Below, piece after piece: positions 6,875 to 12,777 of a DNA stretch of 13,288 bases. A program made the position numbers and the translations under genes. Under the pieces are notes generated by a model, which had not been told where the DNA came from, searched no databases, and worked only from the letters and a program-made list of their open reading frames with translations. The stretch's first letter is position 1, and each line of letters starts with the position of its first letter. The stretch comes from Bacteroidales bacterium (GTDB taxonomy: Bacteria; Bacteroidota; Bacteroidia; Bacteroidales; UBA12077): positions 1 to 13,288 of the forward strand of contig DAOVYZ010000028.1 of the NCBI GenBank assembly GCA_030635365.1, in the 5' to 3' direction.

Positions 6875-8240
6875 ATTTTTCCATCCTTCTATATAGCGAG
6901 GTTCTTGTTAAGCCGAGAACAGATGCTGCTTGTGTAACATTACCCTGATTCTGTTTTAACACTTTCATAATAATATTTTTTTCAACGTCATCTAAATTAT
7001 AAGTGTCAATTTCTATTTCTGCAACTTTTTCATTTCGGACTGAAAGTAAAAAATCATCAGGTTGTAATGAGTCCGAATCACTCATAATAACAGCTCTTTC
7101 TAAAGCATGTTGTAATTCTCTTACATTTCCGGGCCATTGATATTGCGTTAATTTTTTCATTGCTTCTGCACAAATACCTTTTATTTTTTTCCTGTACTTT
7201 TTTGAATATATTCCAAGAAAATGATCTGCAAGTAAAAGTATATCACTAACTCTTTCTCTTAATGCAGGAAGATGTATTTCAACAGTATTAACCCTGTAAA
7301 GTAAATCTTGCCTGAATGATTCTTCTTGAGTCATTTGATGAATATTATTATTAGTGGCACAAATTAATCTTACATCAATGAATTTTGGTTTATTTGCTCC
7401 AACTCTTGTTATTTCACGACGCTCTAATACAGTAAGGAGTTTTGCTTGCATTGGCAAAGAAAGGTTTCCGATTTCGTCAAGGAAAAGTGTGCCTCCGCTT
7501 GCTATTTCAAACCTTCCCGGTTTATCTTTTTTAGCATCAGTAAATGCACCTTTCATATGTCCAAATAACTCACTTTCAAATAAGGTTTCTGCAATCGATC
7601 CTAAATCAACACTTATAAACACTTCATCTTTTCGTAAAGAGTTTCTGTGTAAAGCTCTTGCTACAAGTTCTTTCCCTGTTCCATTTTCACCTAATATTAA
7701 TATATTGGCATCAGTACGTGCAACTTTTTTAATAGTAGAAAAAACTTGTTGCATTTCAGTAGAGTTGCCAATAAATTCATGGAATGGTTGATCTTGTATC
7801 GCACTTATTTCTTTTTGTTTTTTTCTTAAATCAGTAGCTTCACTTTTTGATTTACGTAGTTTTATAGCTGAAGAAATAGTAGCTAACAGTTTTTCGTTTT
7901 GCCATGGTTTTAAAATAAAATCTGTAGCACCTGATTTTATCGCCTTAACAGCTTTTTCTGCATCACCATATGCTGTAATAAATACTACTACAGCATCGGG
8001 GTCAATTTCCGTTATTTTAGTTAACCAATGAAACCCTTCCTGACCACTAATAGCATCTTTAGTAAAATTCATATCAAGTAGAATAACATCAAAATTTTCC
8101 TGACTTAAAAATTCCGGGATTTTCTCGGGGTCAGTTTCTGTTTGGATTAACTCAACATGGTTTTTTAATAATAACTTTAAGGCAAATAAAATGTCTTCAT
8201 TATCATCAATAGCAAGGATTTTTCCTACTTTTTCGTTCAT
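6864..8240 (-). CDS. NtrC-family sigma-54-dependent response regulator
   Basis: A 458-aa activator. The receiver (about 1-120) has acidic residues D12/D13, phospho-acceptor D56 in VILLDMNF, T89 and K111. The AAA+ domain (about 153-385) has Walker A GENGTGKE (184-191), the sigma-54 contact loop GAFTDA (231-236, consensus GAFTGA) and Walker B TLFLDEIG (251-258). A Fis-type helix-turn-helix is at the C-terminus (NVTQAASVLGLTRTSLYRRMEKYGL). It drives RNA polymerase with sigma-54 (RpoN) from upstream enhancer sites. The D56 region with the inserted TKDAISGQEGFHWL segment is, as I recall, typical of Bacteroidota regulators next to HlyD/ABC exporters. The neighbouring adaptor operon is divergent. 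Paired sites at 8558-8595 and 10837-10873, with sigma-54-like boxes after each, are its likely targets. Confidence 0.93.
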   Translation of the reverse strand: MNEKVGKILAIDDNEDILFALKLLLKNHVELIQTETDPEKIPEFLSQENFDVILLDMNFTKDAISGQEGFHWLTKITEIDPDAVVVFITAYGDAEKAVKAIKSGATDFILKPWQNEKLLATISSAIKLRKSKSEATDLRKKQKEISAIQDQPFHEFIGNSTEMQQVFSTIKKVARTDANILILGENGTGKELVARALHRNSLRKDEVFISVDLGSIAETLFESELFGHMKGAFTDAKKDKPGRFEIASGGTLFLDEIGNLSLPMQAKLLTVLERREITRVGANKPKFIDVRLICATNNNIHQMTQEESFRQDLLYRVNTVEIHLPALRERVSDILLLADHFLGIYSKKYRKKIKGICAEAMKKLTQYQWPGNVRELQHALERAVIMSDSDSLQPDDFLLSVRNEKVAEIEIDTYNLDDVEKNIIMKVLKQNQGNVTQAASVLGLTRTSLYRRMEKYGL

Positions 8241-8557
8241 AATAACTGGTTAATTAAATGGTTATTTGAATTAATTGTAAATATACAATTTAATCCCAAA
8301 ATTGTTATTATAATTAACTTTCTAAAAGTCTCTGTTGAAAAAAGTAAAGCTGAAGATTGAGATGAAATTGATAGTGGTAACTATTCAGTGTATTTATTAG
8401 TTTTGACCTTATGCTTATTACAAAATTAAATTATTATATAAATGTTATGTCAGGCATAAACTAATCTACAACCTGTCAGGATTTAGAATGTAATAAAGTA
8501 TAGAAAAGAAAAATATCTCAGGTGATATATAATTGAGAACTTAGTCTTAAAATACAG
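8241..8557. other. Non-coding 5' part of the divergent intergenic region
   Basis: No gene is seen. The stretch is very A+T-rich and contains a half copy (8470-8480) of the palindromic repeat at 2944-2976, with another TGTCAGG at 8449-8455 just before it, suggesting a decayed copy. A short inverted repeat, ATATC/GATAT, is at 8513-8528. On the minus strand TAATTTTG at 8428-8421 fits the Bacteroidota -7 pattern TAnnTTTG for the activator gene, but no matching -33 element is at the right distance, so this is not called as a promoter. Confidence 0.4.
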
Positions 8558-8595
8558 TGTCCGTATACGTACTTCTCATGTTTCAATATCGAACA
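8558..8595 (+). promoter_or_regulatory. Tandem activator (enhancer) sites upstream of the adaptor gene
   Basis: The first site, 8558-8573, reads TGTCCGTATACGTACT and fits the palindrome TGTnCG-N4-CGnACA except for the last base. The second, about 8579-8595, has a perfect right half CGAACA (8590-8595) and a weaker left half TGTTTC. The right halves are 22 bp apart, about two helical turns, as expected for cooperating dimers. The same kind of pair occurs at 10837-10873. Binding by the neighbouring NtrC-family regulator is inferred. Confidence 0.6.
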
Positions 8596-8660
8596 GTTTG
8601 GTATTGTTATATTAACAGCACAAATGTGTAAATATCATAGTTGCAGTACAATAGGTGTTT

Positions 8661-8676
8661 TGGCATAATAAATGAT
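8661..8676 (+). promoter_or_regulatory. Sigma-54-like promoter for the adaptor/ATPase operon
   Basis: TGGCAT-N5-ATGAT has the -24 GG and -13 G of the sigma-54 consensus TGGCAC-N5-TTGCA with correct spacing; the -12 C is replaced by A. It begins 66 bp after the last base of the proximal enhancer site, exactly as in the copy at 10939-10954. A start about 10-12 bp downstream would give a leader of roughly 35 bases before ATG 8722. Confidence 0.55.
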
Positions 8677-8721
8677 TAATCTAGTCCAGAATCTAAATTA
8701 ATCTTGATAAATTAATAAATA

Positions 8722-9975
8722 ATGGATAAAGTAATAGAAAAGAAGCATAAATGGTTGAATAAAAAAACAATTTGGTTAAGTGTGGGGGGTGTTTTTATTC
8801 TCTTTATTGCGTACAGTATTTTCTTCGGCGATAAAAGTTCAAAATTAAATGTTGAAAGAGAAAAAATTACAATTGAATCGATTATTGAAGATGAGTTTAA
8901 AGATTATATAGCCGTTATTGGTACTGTTGAACCTATAAGTACTGTTTATTTAGATGCAATTGAAGGTGGAAGGGTTGAAGAGATAAAAATTGATGAGGGT
9001 AATATGGTTAAAAAGGGTGATGCTATAATCAGGCTTAGTAATATTAATTTGATACTAGAGATATCAAATAATGAAGCACAAGTGTCCAGATCGATAAATG
9101 AATTTGAAAATACTAAAATAAATCTGGAATTAAATACCATTAACAGAAAGCAAACACTTATTGAGACCGAAAGGCTTTTTAAACAGCAAGGGCGTCAGTA
9201 TGAGTATAACAAAAAAATGTATAAAGATGAACATGTTTCAAAAGAGGTAATGGATCAATCTTCTGAACAATATAATGCAACAAAACTGCAATTAAGTTTA
9301 TTAAAAGAAGCATTAAGAAATGATTCTTTATATCGTGAAGTTCAGATAAAAGCTATGGATACTCAAATTAAGAATATGCAGAAAAATCTCAAAGTAATAC
9401 AGGGACGGCGAGGGAATTTGCTTGTTAAAGCACCTGTTGACGGGGAGCTTGCAAGCTTAAATCCCGAGATAGGAGAGGTTATTGCCTATGGGACGCGTAT
9501 AGGAACAATTAACATTTTGGATGATTATAAACTAAGAGTAGAAATTGATGAGCATTATATTGCGCGTGTAAGAAAAGATTTGCCTGGTAGTTTTGATTTT
9601 GCAGGATCTAACTATACATTAAGAATCGGTAAAGTGTATCCTGAGGTTAATAATGGACGTTTTGCCGTTGACATGGTATTTACTTCCGAAAAACCAAATC
9701 AAATCAGGATAGGGCAGACATTTAGATTAAAATTAGAGCTAGGTGAGTCTAAGCAAGCAGTTTTAATACCAAGAGGAGGATTTTATCAAAGTACAGGAGG
9801 GCAATGGGTATATGTTGTCGTTGAATCAGAAAACCTGGCAGTAAAACGTAATATTTCTATTGGCCGTCAAAATCCTAAATATTATGAAGTTCTTGAAGGA
9901 TTGAATCCAGGAGAGCAAGTAATTGTATCAAGTTATGATAACTTTAATGATGTTGACAAACTTATATTAAAATAA
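8722..9975 (+). CDS. HlyD/RND-type periplasmic adaptor (membrane fusion) protein
   Basis: A 417-aa membrane fusion protein. A cytoplasmic basic N-terminus is followed by one membrane helix (about 17-35). The first lipoyl half is LDAIEGGRVEEIKIDEGNMVKKGDAIIRL (about 75-106), then a long alpha-helical hairpin (about 110-225, many Gln/Asn/Lys, heptad-like), the second lipoyl half LLVKAPVDGELASLNPEIGEVI, a beta-barrel, and a membrane-proximal domain ending QVIVSSYDNFND. Such adaptors link an inner-membrane ABC permease (MacB type) or RND pump to an outer-membrane TolC channel. The next gene, 40 bp downstream, is a LolD/MacB-type ATPase, so an ABC export complex is meant; neither a permease nor a TolC gene is beside them. 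A sigma-54-like promoter and enhancer pair lie upstream, divergent from the NtrC-family gene. The substrate is unknown. Confidence 0.9.
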   Translation: MDKVIEKKHKWLNKKTIWLSVGGVFILFIAYSIFFGDKSSKLNVEREKITIESIIEDEFKDYIAVIGTVEPISTVYLDAIEGGRVEEIKIDEGNMVKKGDAIIRLSNINLILEISNNEAQVSRSINEFENTKINLELNTINRKQTLIETERLFKQQGRQYEYNKKMYKDEHVSKEVMDQSSEQYNATKLQLSLLKEALRNDSLYREVQIKAMDTQIKNMQKNLKVIQGRRGNLLVKAPVDGELASLNPEIGEVIAYGTRIGTINILDDYKLRVEIDEHYIARVRKDLPGSFDFAGSNYTLRIGKVYPEVNNGRFAVDMVFTSEKPNQIRIGQTFRLKLELGESKQAVLIPRGGFYQSTGGQWVYVVVESENLAVKRNISIGRQNPKYYEVLEGLNPGEQVIVSSYDNFNDVDKLILK

Positions 9976-10015
9976 AAAATACAGTCTTGTAATAAATAAC
10001 TTAAATTCTACAGTC

Positions 10016-10699
10016 ATGATTAAAACAAATGAATTAGTAAAAATTTTTAGAACAGATGAGGTGGAAACCACTGCTCTAAACAAAGTAAATTTGAATATTG
10101 AAAGTGGTGAGTTTGTAGCTATAATGGGGCCATCAGGGTGCGGTAAATCAACTTTATTAAATATTCTCGGACTTTTAGATAATCCTTCTTCAGGAGAATT
10201 ACATTTCGTTGACCAGGAAGTGTCTAAATATTCAGAAAGACAGAGAACAAACTTAAGAAAAGCCAATATTGGATTTGTTTTCCAAAGTTTTAACTTAATT
10301 GATGAACTTACAGTATATGAAAATGTAGAGCTTCCATTGTTATATTTAAATATGCCATCATCAGAAAGAAAAAAGAAAGTTGAAGCAGTACTTGACAGAA
10401 TGAAAATGTCGCATCGTAAAAAACACTTTCCTCAACAATTATCTGGTGGGCAACAACAGCGTGTGGCTATTTCAAGAGCAGTTGTAACAAATCCAAAACT
10501 TATATTAGCCGATGAGCCAACTGGTAACTTAGACTCGGCAAACGGTGAAGAAGTTATGAGTTTGTTAACTCAATTAAATAATGATGGTACTACTATTGTT
10601 ATGGTAACACACTCTCCATCTGATGCTGAAAAAGCTCATAGAATAGTTCAGCTATTTGACGGGCATATTGTTACAGAAAATATTAAAAAAGTATTGTAA
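10016..10699 (+). CDS. ABC transporter ATP-binding protein, LolD/MacB type
   Basis: A 227-aa stand-alone ATPase with a complete motif set: Walker A GPSGCGKST (38-46), Q-loop Q90 in FVFQSFNLIDELTVYENVELPL, signature LSGGQ (142-146), Walker B LILADE (162-167) followed by PTGNLDS, and the switch H199 in MVTHS. FNLIDELTVYENVELPL and ADEPTGNLDS place it in the group that powers FtsX-fold permeases (LolCDE, MacB, FtsEX), which do lipoprotein transfer or mechanotransmission-type export. It is probably co-transcribed with the adaptor. The expected FtsX-like permease gene is absent; after the stop comes a hairpin, a terminator and a new regulatory region. The permease must be encoded elsewhere or has been lost. 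Confidence 0.94.
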   Translation: MIKTNELVKIFRTDEVETTALNKVNLNIESGEFVAIMGPSGCGKSTLLNILGLLDNPSSGELHFVDQEVSKYSERQRTNLRKANIGFVFQSFNLIDELTVYENVELPLLYLNMPSSERKKKVEAVLDRMKMSHRKKHFPQQLSGGQQQRVAISRAVVTNPKLILADEPTGNLDSANGEEVMSLLTQLNNDGTTIVMVTHSPSDAEKAHRIVQLFDGHIVTENIKKVL

Positions 10700-10713
10700 T
10701 AAATATTGAACGA

Positions 10714-10803
10714 AAAAGAGAGGCAGAAGTGAATTATTCCCCTATACTTTCCCGATTTTTGAGTATATAAGATCCCCAATTCTTTTCACTTCTTCTCTCT
10801 TTT
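10714..10803 (+). repeat. Long interrupted inverted repeat after the ATPase gene
   Basis: Outer arms AAAAGAGAG (10714-10722) and CTCTCTTTT (10795-10803) plus inner arms AGAAGTGAA (10725-10733) and TTCACTTCT (10785-10793) give 18 base pairs interrupted by a 2-versus-1 base internal loop. The ~51-base loop contains a smaller pair, TATACT (10743-10748) with AGTATA (10762-10767). It starts 15 bp after the ATPase stop codon. It may protect the 3' end of the mRNA, or be the scar of a lost element. No coding sequence is seen here. Confidence 0.6.
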
Positions 10804-10808
10804 ATTAT

Positions 10809-10840
10809 AAGGAATCCTTTTTAGGGTTTCTTCTTTTGTT
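10809..10840 (+). terminator. Intrinsic terminator of the adaptor/ATPase operon
   Basis: Arms AAGGAATCC (10809-10817) and GGGTTTCTT (10824-10832) pair over 9 bp with two G-U pairs, around a TTTTTA loop, and are followed by CTTTTGTT. Its T-rich tail runs into the next enhancer site, so transcript end and new control region are packed together. Confidence 0.65.
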
Positions 10841-10873
10841 CGTAATCGTACACTTCACGAACGTAATGGTACA
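10837..10873 (+). promoter_or_regulatory. Tandem activator (enhancer) sites upstream of the 98-aa gene
   Basis: Site 10837-10852, TGTTCGTAATCGTACA, is a full match to TGTnCG-N4-CGnACA. Site 10858-10873, CGAACGTAATGGTACA, shares the core CGTAAT(C/G)GTACA and is exactly 21 bp further on. The pair resembles the one at 8558-8595 upstream of the adaptor gene. Binding by the NtrC-family activator is inferred. Confidence 0.65.
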
Positions 10874-10938
10874 TTATTTAACAGTTATTAACATATGTTT
10901 TTAATGTAAGTCCCACTAATGTAATACTTTATGTTAAC

Positions 10939-10954
10939 TGGCATATATATTGAC
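10939..10954 (+). promoter_or_regulatory. Sigma-54-like promoter for the 98-aa gene
   Basis: TGGCAT-N5-TTGAC matches the -24 (TGGCA) and most of the -12 (TTG) element with correct spacing; the -12 C is A, as in the box at 8661-8676. It begins 66 bp after the last base of the proximal enhancer site, the same distance as at the adaptor promoter. The predicted leader to ATG 11055 is about 90 bases and holds a hairpin. Confidence 0.6.
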
Positions 10955-10997
10955 TTACTATGTGAAAGATAATTATGAAATTGTATTTTTAAATCAA

Positions 10998-11031
10998 TAT
11001 AATACTAACCTACCCAATTTGTAGTATTATA
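10998..11031 (+). promoter_or_regulatory. Hairpin in the leader of the 98-aa gene
   Basis: TATAATACTA (10998-11007) and TAGTATTATA (11022-11031) are exact reverse complements with a 14-base loop (ACCTACCCAATTTG). It ends 23 bases before the ATG and is followed by an A/G-rich ribosome-binding stretch (AAAGAAAGGA). It may stabilise the mRNA or affect translation; there is no T-run, so it is not a terminator. Confidence 0.45.
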
Positions 11032-11054
11032 ATAAAAAAAGAAAGGATAATGTT

Positions 11055-11351
11055 ATGTTAAAAGATTTATGTATTCCTATTCCCGGTTTTGGCGAAAATG
11101 AAGTAGCTGAACTATATCTTAAAGTAGGCGATAAGAAAATAAGCTATGATTTTCGCGTTGAATCTTTCCCCTGGGATATTGAAGATGAGTTAAGTTCTAA
11201 TTCAGATGATGTTTCCAAATCTCTTGCCAGGATTAGCAGGCTTAAAAAATCAATAGAAGAATATGATAAAAGTTGGGAGCTAATTCAAATTTATACTCCT
11301 GCAACTGATTCAAAGTATATACAGGTGTTATACAGAAAAAGAACGAGTTAA
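11055..11351 (+). CDS. Small conserved-looking protein of unknown function (98 aa), predicted sigma-54 regulated
   Basis: A 98-aa, probably cytoplasmic protein with no signal peptide and no membrane helix. The N-terminal half looks beta-rich (LCIPIPGFGENEVAELYLKVGDKKISYDFRVESFPW), followed by an acidic Ser/Asp stretch (DIEDELSSNSDD) and one amphipathic helix (VSKSLARISRLKKSIEEYDKSWEL), then two strands (IQIYTPATDSKYIQVLYRKR). I have a vague memory of similar short Bacteroidota proteins with an 'IPGFG...DFRVESFPW' pattern, but no function. Good start: ATG after an AAAGGA-type ribosome site. Its own enhancer pair, sigma-54-like box and leader hairpin tie it to the same regulator as the upstream exporter genes, suggesting a linked role such as response, feedback or cargo handling. 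That link is inference. Confidence 0.8.
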   Translation: MLKDLCIPIPGFGENEVAELYLKVGDKKISYDFRVESFPWDIEDELSSNSDDVSKSLARISRLKKSIEEYDKSWELIQIYTPATDSKYIQVLYRKRTS

Positions 11352-11375
11352 ATAGCTTGATTTATTAAAAAATGA

Positions 11376-11543
11376 AACCTTCATGCTATAAAACTAAACA
11401 AACGGGGTTGTCCACAAAGAAGACTCTAAGTTTCGTGAAGTATAAAAAACTACAATATTTAATTTTTTCAACTTTTTGAACAGCCCCAAATGGATATATT
11501 AAATTATAGTAATTTTTTTTGTTAAAGTTAGGGCATGAAGGTT
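11376..11543. repeat. 11-bp inverted repeats bracketing the MITE-like element
   Basis: AACCTTCATGC at 11376-11386 is the exact reverse complement of 11533-11543. The pair encloses the 84-bp element at 11404-11487, giving nested inverted repeats. It may be the trace of an older element into which the smaller one inserted, or chance. The rest of 11352-11669 holds no gene I can support. Confidence 0.4.
11404..11487. mobile_element. 84-bp MITE-like element or joined insertion-sequence ends
   Basis: The two ends, GGGGTTGTCCACAAAG (11404-11419) and the reverse complement of 11472-11487 (GGGGCTGTTCAAAAAG), match at 13 of 16 positions, like the terminal inverted repeats of a short non-autonomous element. 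The inside is A+T-rich and non-coding. No clear target duplication is seen (AAAC before, AAAT after). A third copy of the ten-base end, GGGGTTGTCC, occurs inverted at 12248-12257. The GGGGCTGTYCAAAAAG-like end recalls transposase families common in Bacteroidota; the family cannot be named safely. Confidence 0.55.
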
Positions 11544-11669
11544 CACAAGCGGTTCCAGTAATGGAATAGTGGGTGCGAATCTTGTCGGTAAACAGGTAAC
11601 AAAATAAGCTTGCATTATTGATTAAATTTATAAATAACACAAATTCGATAATATTTAAAATATAAACAC

Positions 11670-12113
11670 ATGAAGAAAACAATTACTCTGGCTCTATTAA
11701 TTATTCTTATTATAACATCAGTTAATGCACAAGATGTTGAAAAAGAAAGTATAAAAAAAGTAATTCAATCAGCTTATGTTGATGGTTTACAAAACAAAGG
11801 AAATGTTGAGGATATCCAAGATGGATTTCATCCCGGCTTTAACCTTTTAGGTGTTAACCAGGATATGTTAACAAAATTTCCTATTTATAGTTGGATTGAA
11901 TCATTCGAAAAAAGAAAAGCAAAAGATCCGACTCCACCAACTGAAGAACAAATAATAACTTGTGATTATTTATTAATTGATGTTACAGGAAATGCAGCTA
12001 TGGCTAAAATCCAATTAAACAGAAATGGAGAACTTCTATTTACAGATTATTTACAGTTATACAAATTCGAAGAAGGCTGGAAAATTGTGAGTAAGATTTA
12101 TTATAGGCATTAG
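11670..12113 (+). CDS. Exported SnoaL/NTF2-like (putative lumazine-binding type) protein
   Basis: A 147-aa protein with a clear signal peptide (MKKTITLALLIILIITSVNAQ, cleavage after AQ). The mature part fits the small cone-shaped NTF2-like fold: an opening helix with ESIKKVIQSAYVDGLQNKG, then the IQDGFHPGFNLLG segment, a mid-region (TKFPIYSWIESFEKRK), and two final strand pairs (ITCDYLLIDVTGNAAMAKIQLNRNG, LFTDYLQLYKFEEGWKIVSKIYY). The ending 'DYLQLYKFEEGWKIVSKIYY' is the usual end of the putative lumazine-binding group (Lumazine_bd_2), whose true ligand is not known. It stands alone between a MITE-like element and a downstream hairpin. An inverted pair of the ten-base end GGGGTTGTCC flanks it (11404 and 12257), so it may have been moved with mobile DNA, though there is no target duplication. 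Confidence 0.82.
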   Translation: MKKTITLALLIILIITSVNAQDVEKESIKKVIQSAYVDGLQNKGNVEDIQDGFHPGFNLLGVNQDMLTKFPIYSWIESFEKRKAKDPTPPTEEQIITCDYLLIDVTGNAAMAKIQLNRNGELLFTDYLQLYKFEEGWKIVSKIYYRH

Positions 12114-12137
12114 GAATTTGGTTATTTTATATGAGAT

Positions 12138-12170
12138 ATACCTGCACAAAATCAACTTTTTGGCAGGTAT
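12138..12170 (+). terminator. Hairpin terminator after the SnoaL-like gene
   Basis: ATACCTGC (12138-12145) pairs with GCAGGTAT (12163-12170), and CAAAA (12147-12151) with TTTTG (12158-12162), giving 13 pairs with one bulged A and a 6-base loop. It is 24 bp after the stop and is followed by TTCTTATAT, a weak T tail. Confidence 0.6.
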
Positions 12171-12241
12171 TTCTTATATACTGTAATAGCTAATAAAGAA
12201 TTAATGTATTGTTCTAAAATATAAAAGAAGCTTGTTTTCAA

Positions 12242-12257
12242 CAAAGAGGACAACCCC
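12242..12257 (-). repeat. Inverted copy of the mobile-element end
   Basis: Read on the minus strand from 12257 the sequence starts GGGGTTGTCC, identical over ten bases to the left end of the 84-bp element at 11404, then diverges (TCTTTG against ACAAAG). It is probably a solitary end left by an insertion sequence or MITE. Confidence 0.45.
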
Positions 12258-12337
12258 TTCTTATCCATATAATATTTAGATGTTATTTTCACTATAATAA
12301 AACTTTAATTTCTAACTTTACTTAAAATCTATAAGTT

Positions 12338-12706
12338 ATGAAAGTAAACAAAAGAGCATTAATACGATGGAAGGTATATCTTGACAGGTCCAAGATGTAT
12401 ATAGGATATATTAACCTGTTTATGATGGTTACTATATTTTTAGGAGCCATAAAAAATACAGAGGTAGGGAAATTTTTAATCGAAAATGTTTACCTGGCAA
12501 TACCAATTTTATTAATTCTGTTTATTGCTTTTGCACTTATTCTTGGTTATTGGGATTCCAGATTGGGTATTCGAAGTGAGGAAATGAGAAACTTATCTTC
12601 TGAAAATCCTGTACAGATGGAGATTTTAAATACTATCAGAAAAATGAAGGAGGATCAAGATATAATAATAGAAAGAATTGAAGAGATTGGGGATAAATTG
12701 AAATAA
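12338..12706 (+). CDS. Small inner-membrane protein with two helices and a C-terminal coiled coil
   Basis: A 122-aa protein. A short basic N-terminus (KVNKRALIRWKVYLDRSK) precedes a first hydrophobic segment at about residues 20-38 (MYIGYINLFMMVTIFLGAI), a short loop, and a second at about 49-70 (NVYLAIPILLILFIAFALILGYWD). The last ~45 residues are charged, with heptad-like spacing (MEILNTIRKMKEDQDIIIERIEEIGDKLK), consistent with a cytoplasmic coiled coil. By the positive-inside rule both ends are in the cytoplasm. I do not recognise a family. It has its own start region after a gap of 224 bp and is followed 71 bp later by the pentapeptide-repeat gene, with which it may be transcribed. Real gene: the start, composition and topology are coherent. 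Confidence 0.72.
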   Translation: MKVNKRALIRWKVYLDRSKMYIGYINLFMMVTIFLGAIKNTEVGKFLIENVYLAIPILLILFIAFALILGYWDSRLGIRSEEMRNLSSENPVQMEILNTIRKMKEDQDIIIERIEEIGDKLK

Positions 12707-12777
12707 TATATAAGTTCGTGCAACAACTCAGATTGGTATTCGTCTTTATTCAAAATTAAAAACTAAATTATAAACAG

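Noticed and set aside
7354..7791. 145-aa plus-strand frame inside the NtrC-family gene
   Set aside because: Antisense shadow of the highly conserved AAA+ domain.
8421..8428. TAATTTTG (minus strand) as the -7 box of the activator gene
   Set aside because: The Bacteroidota -7 pattern fits, but no -33 TTG box is at 17-20 bp, and the DNA is too A+T-rich for this to be meaningful alone.
8605..8617. TGTTA/TAACA inverted repeat as an operator
   Set aside because: It is short and A/T-rich with no second copy in the matching region before the 98-aa gene at the same distance.
11531..11600. Possible tRNA or RNA remnant with TGCGAATC near 11573-11580
   Set aside because: The T-arm-like string has no pairing stem and no other tRNA arms could be laid out; only a small TTCCA/TGGAA hairpin is present.
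11386..11682. 98-aa minus-strand open frame
   Set aside because: It crosses the MITE-like element and inverted repeats, has odd composition and no start signal; most likely a chance frame.
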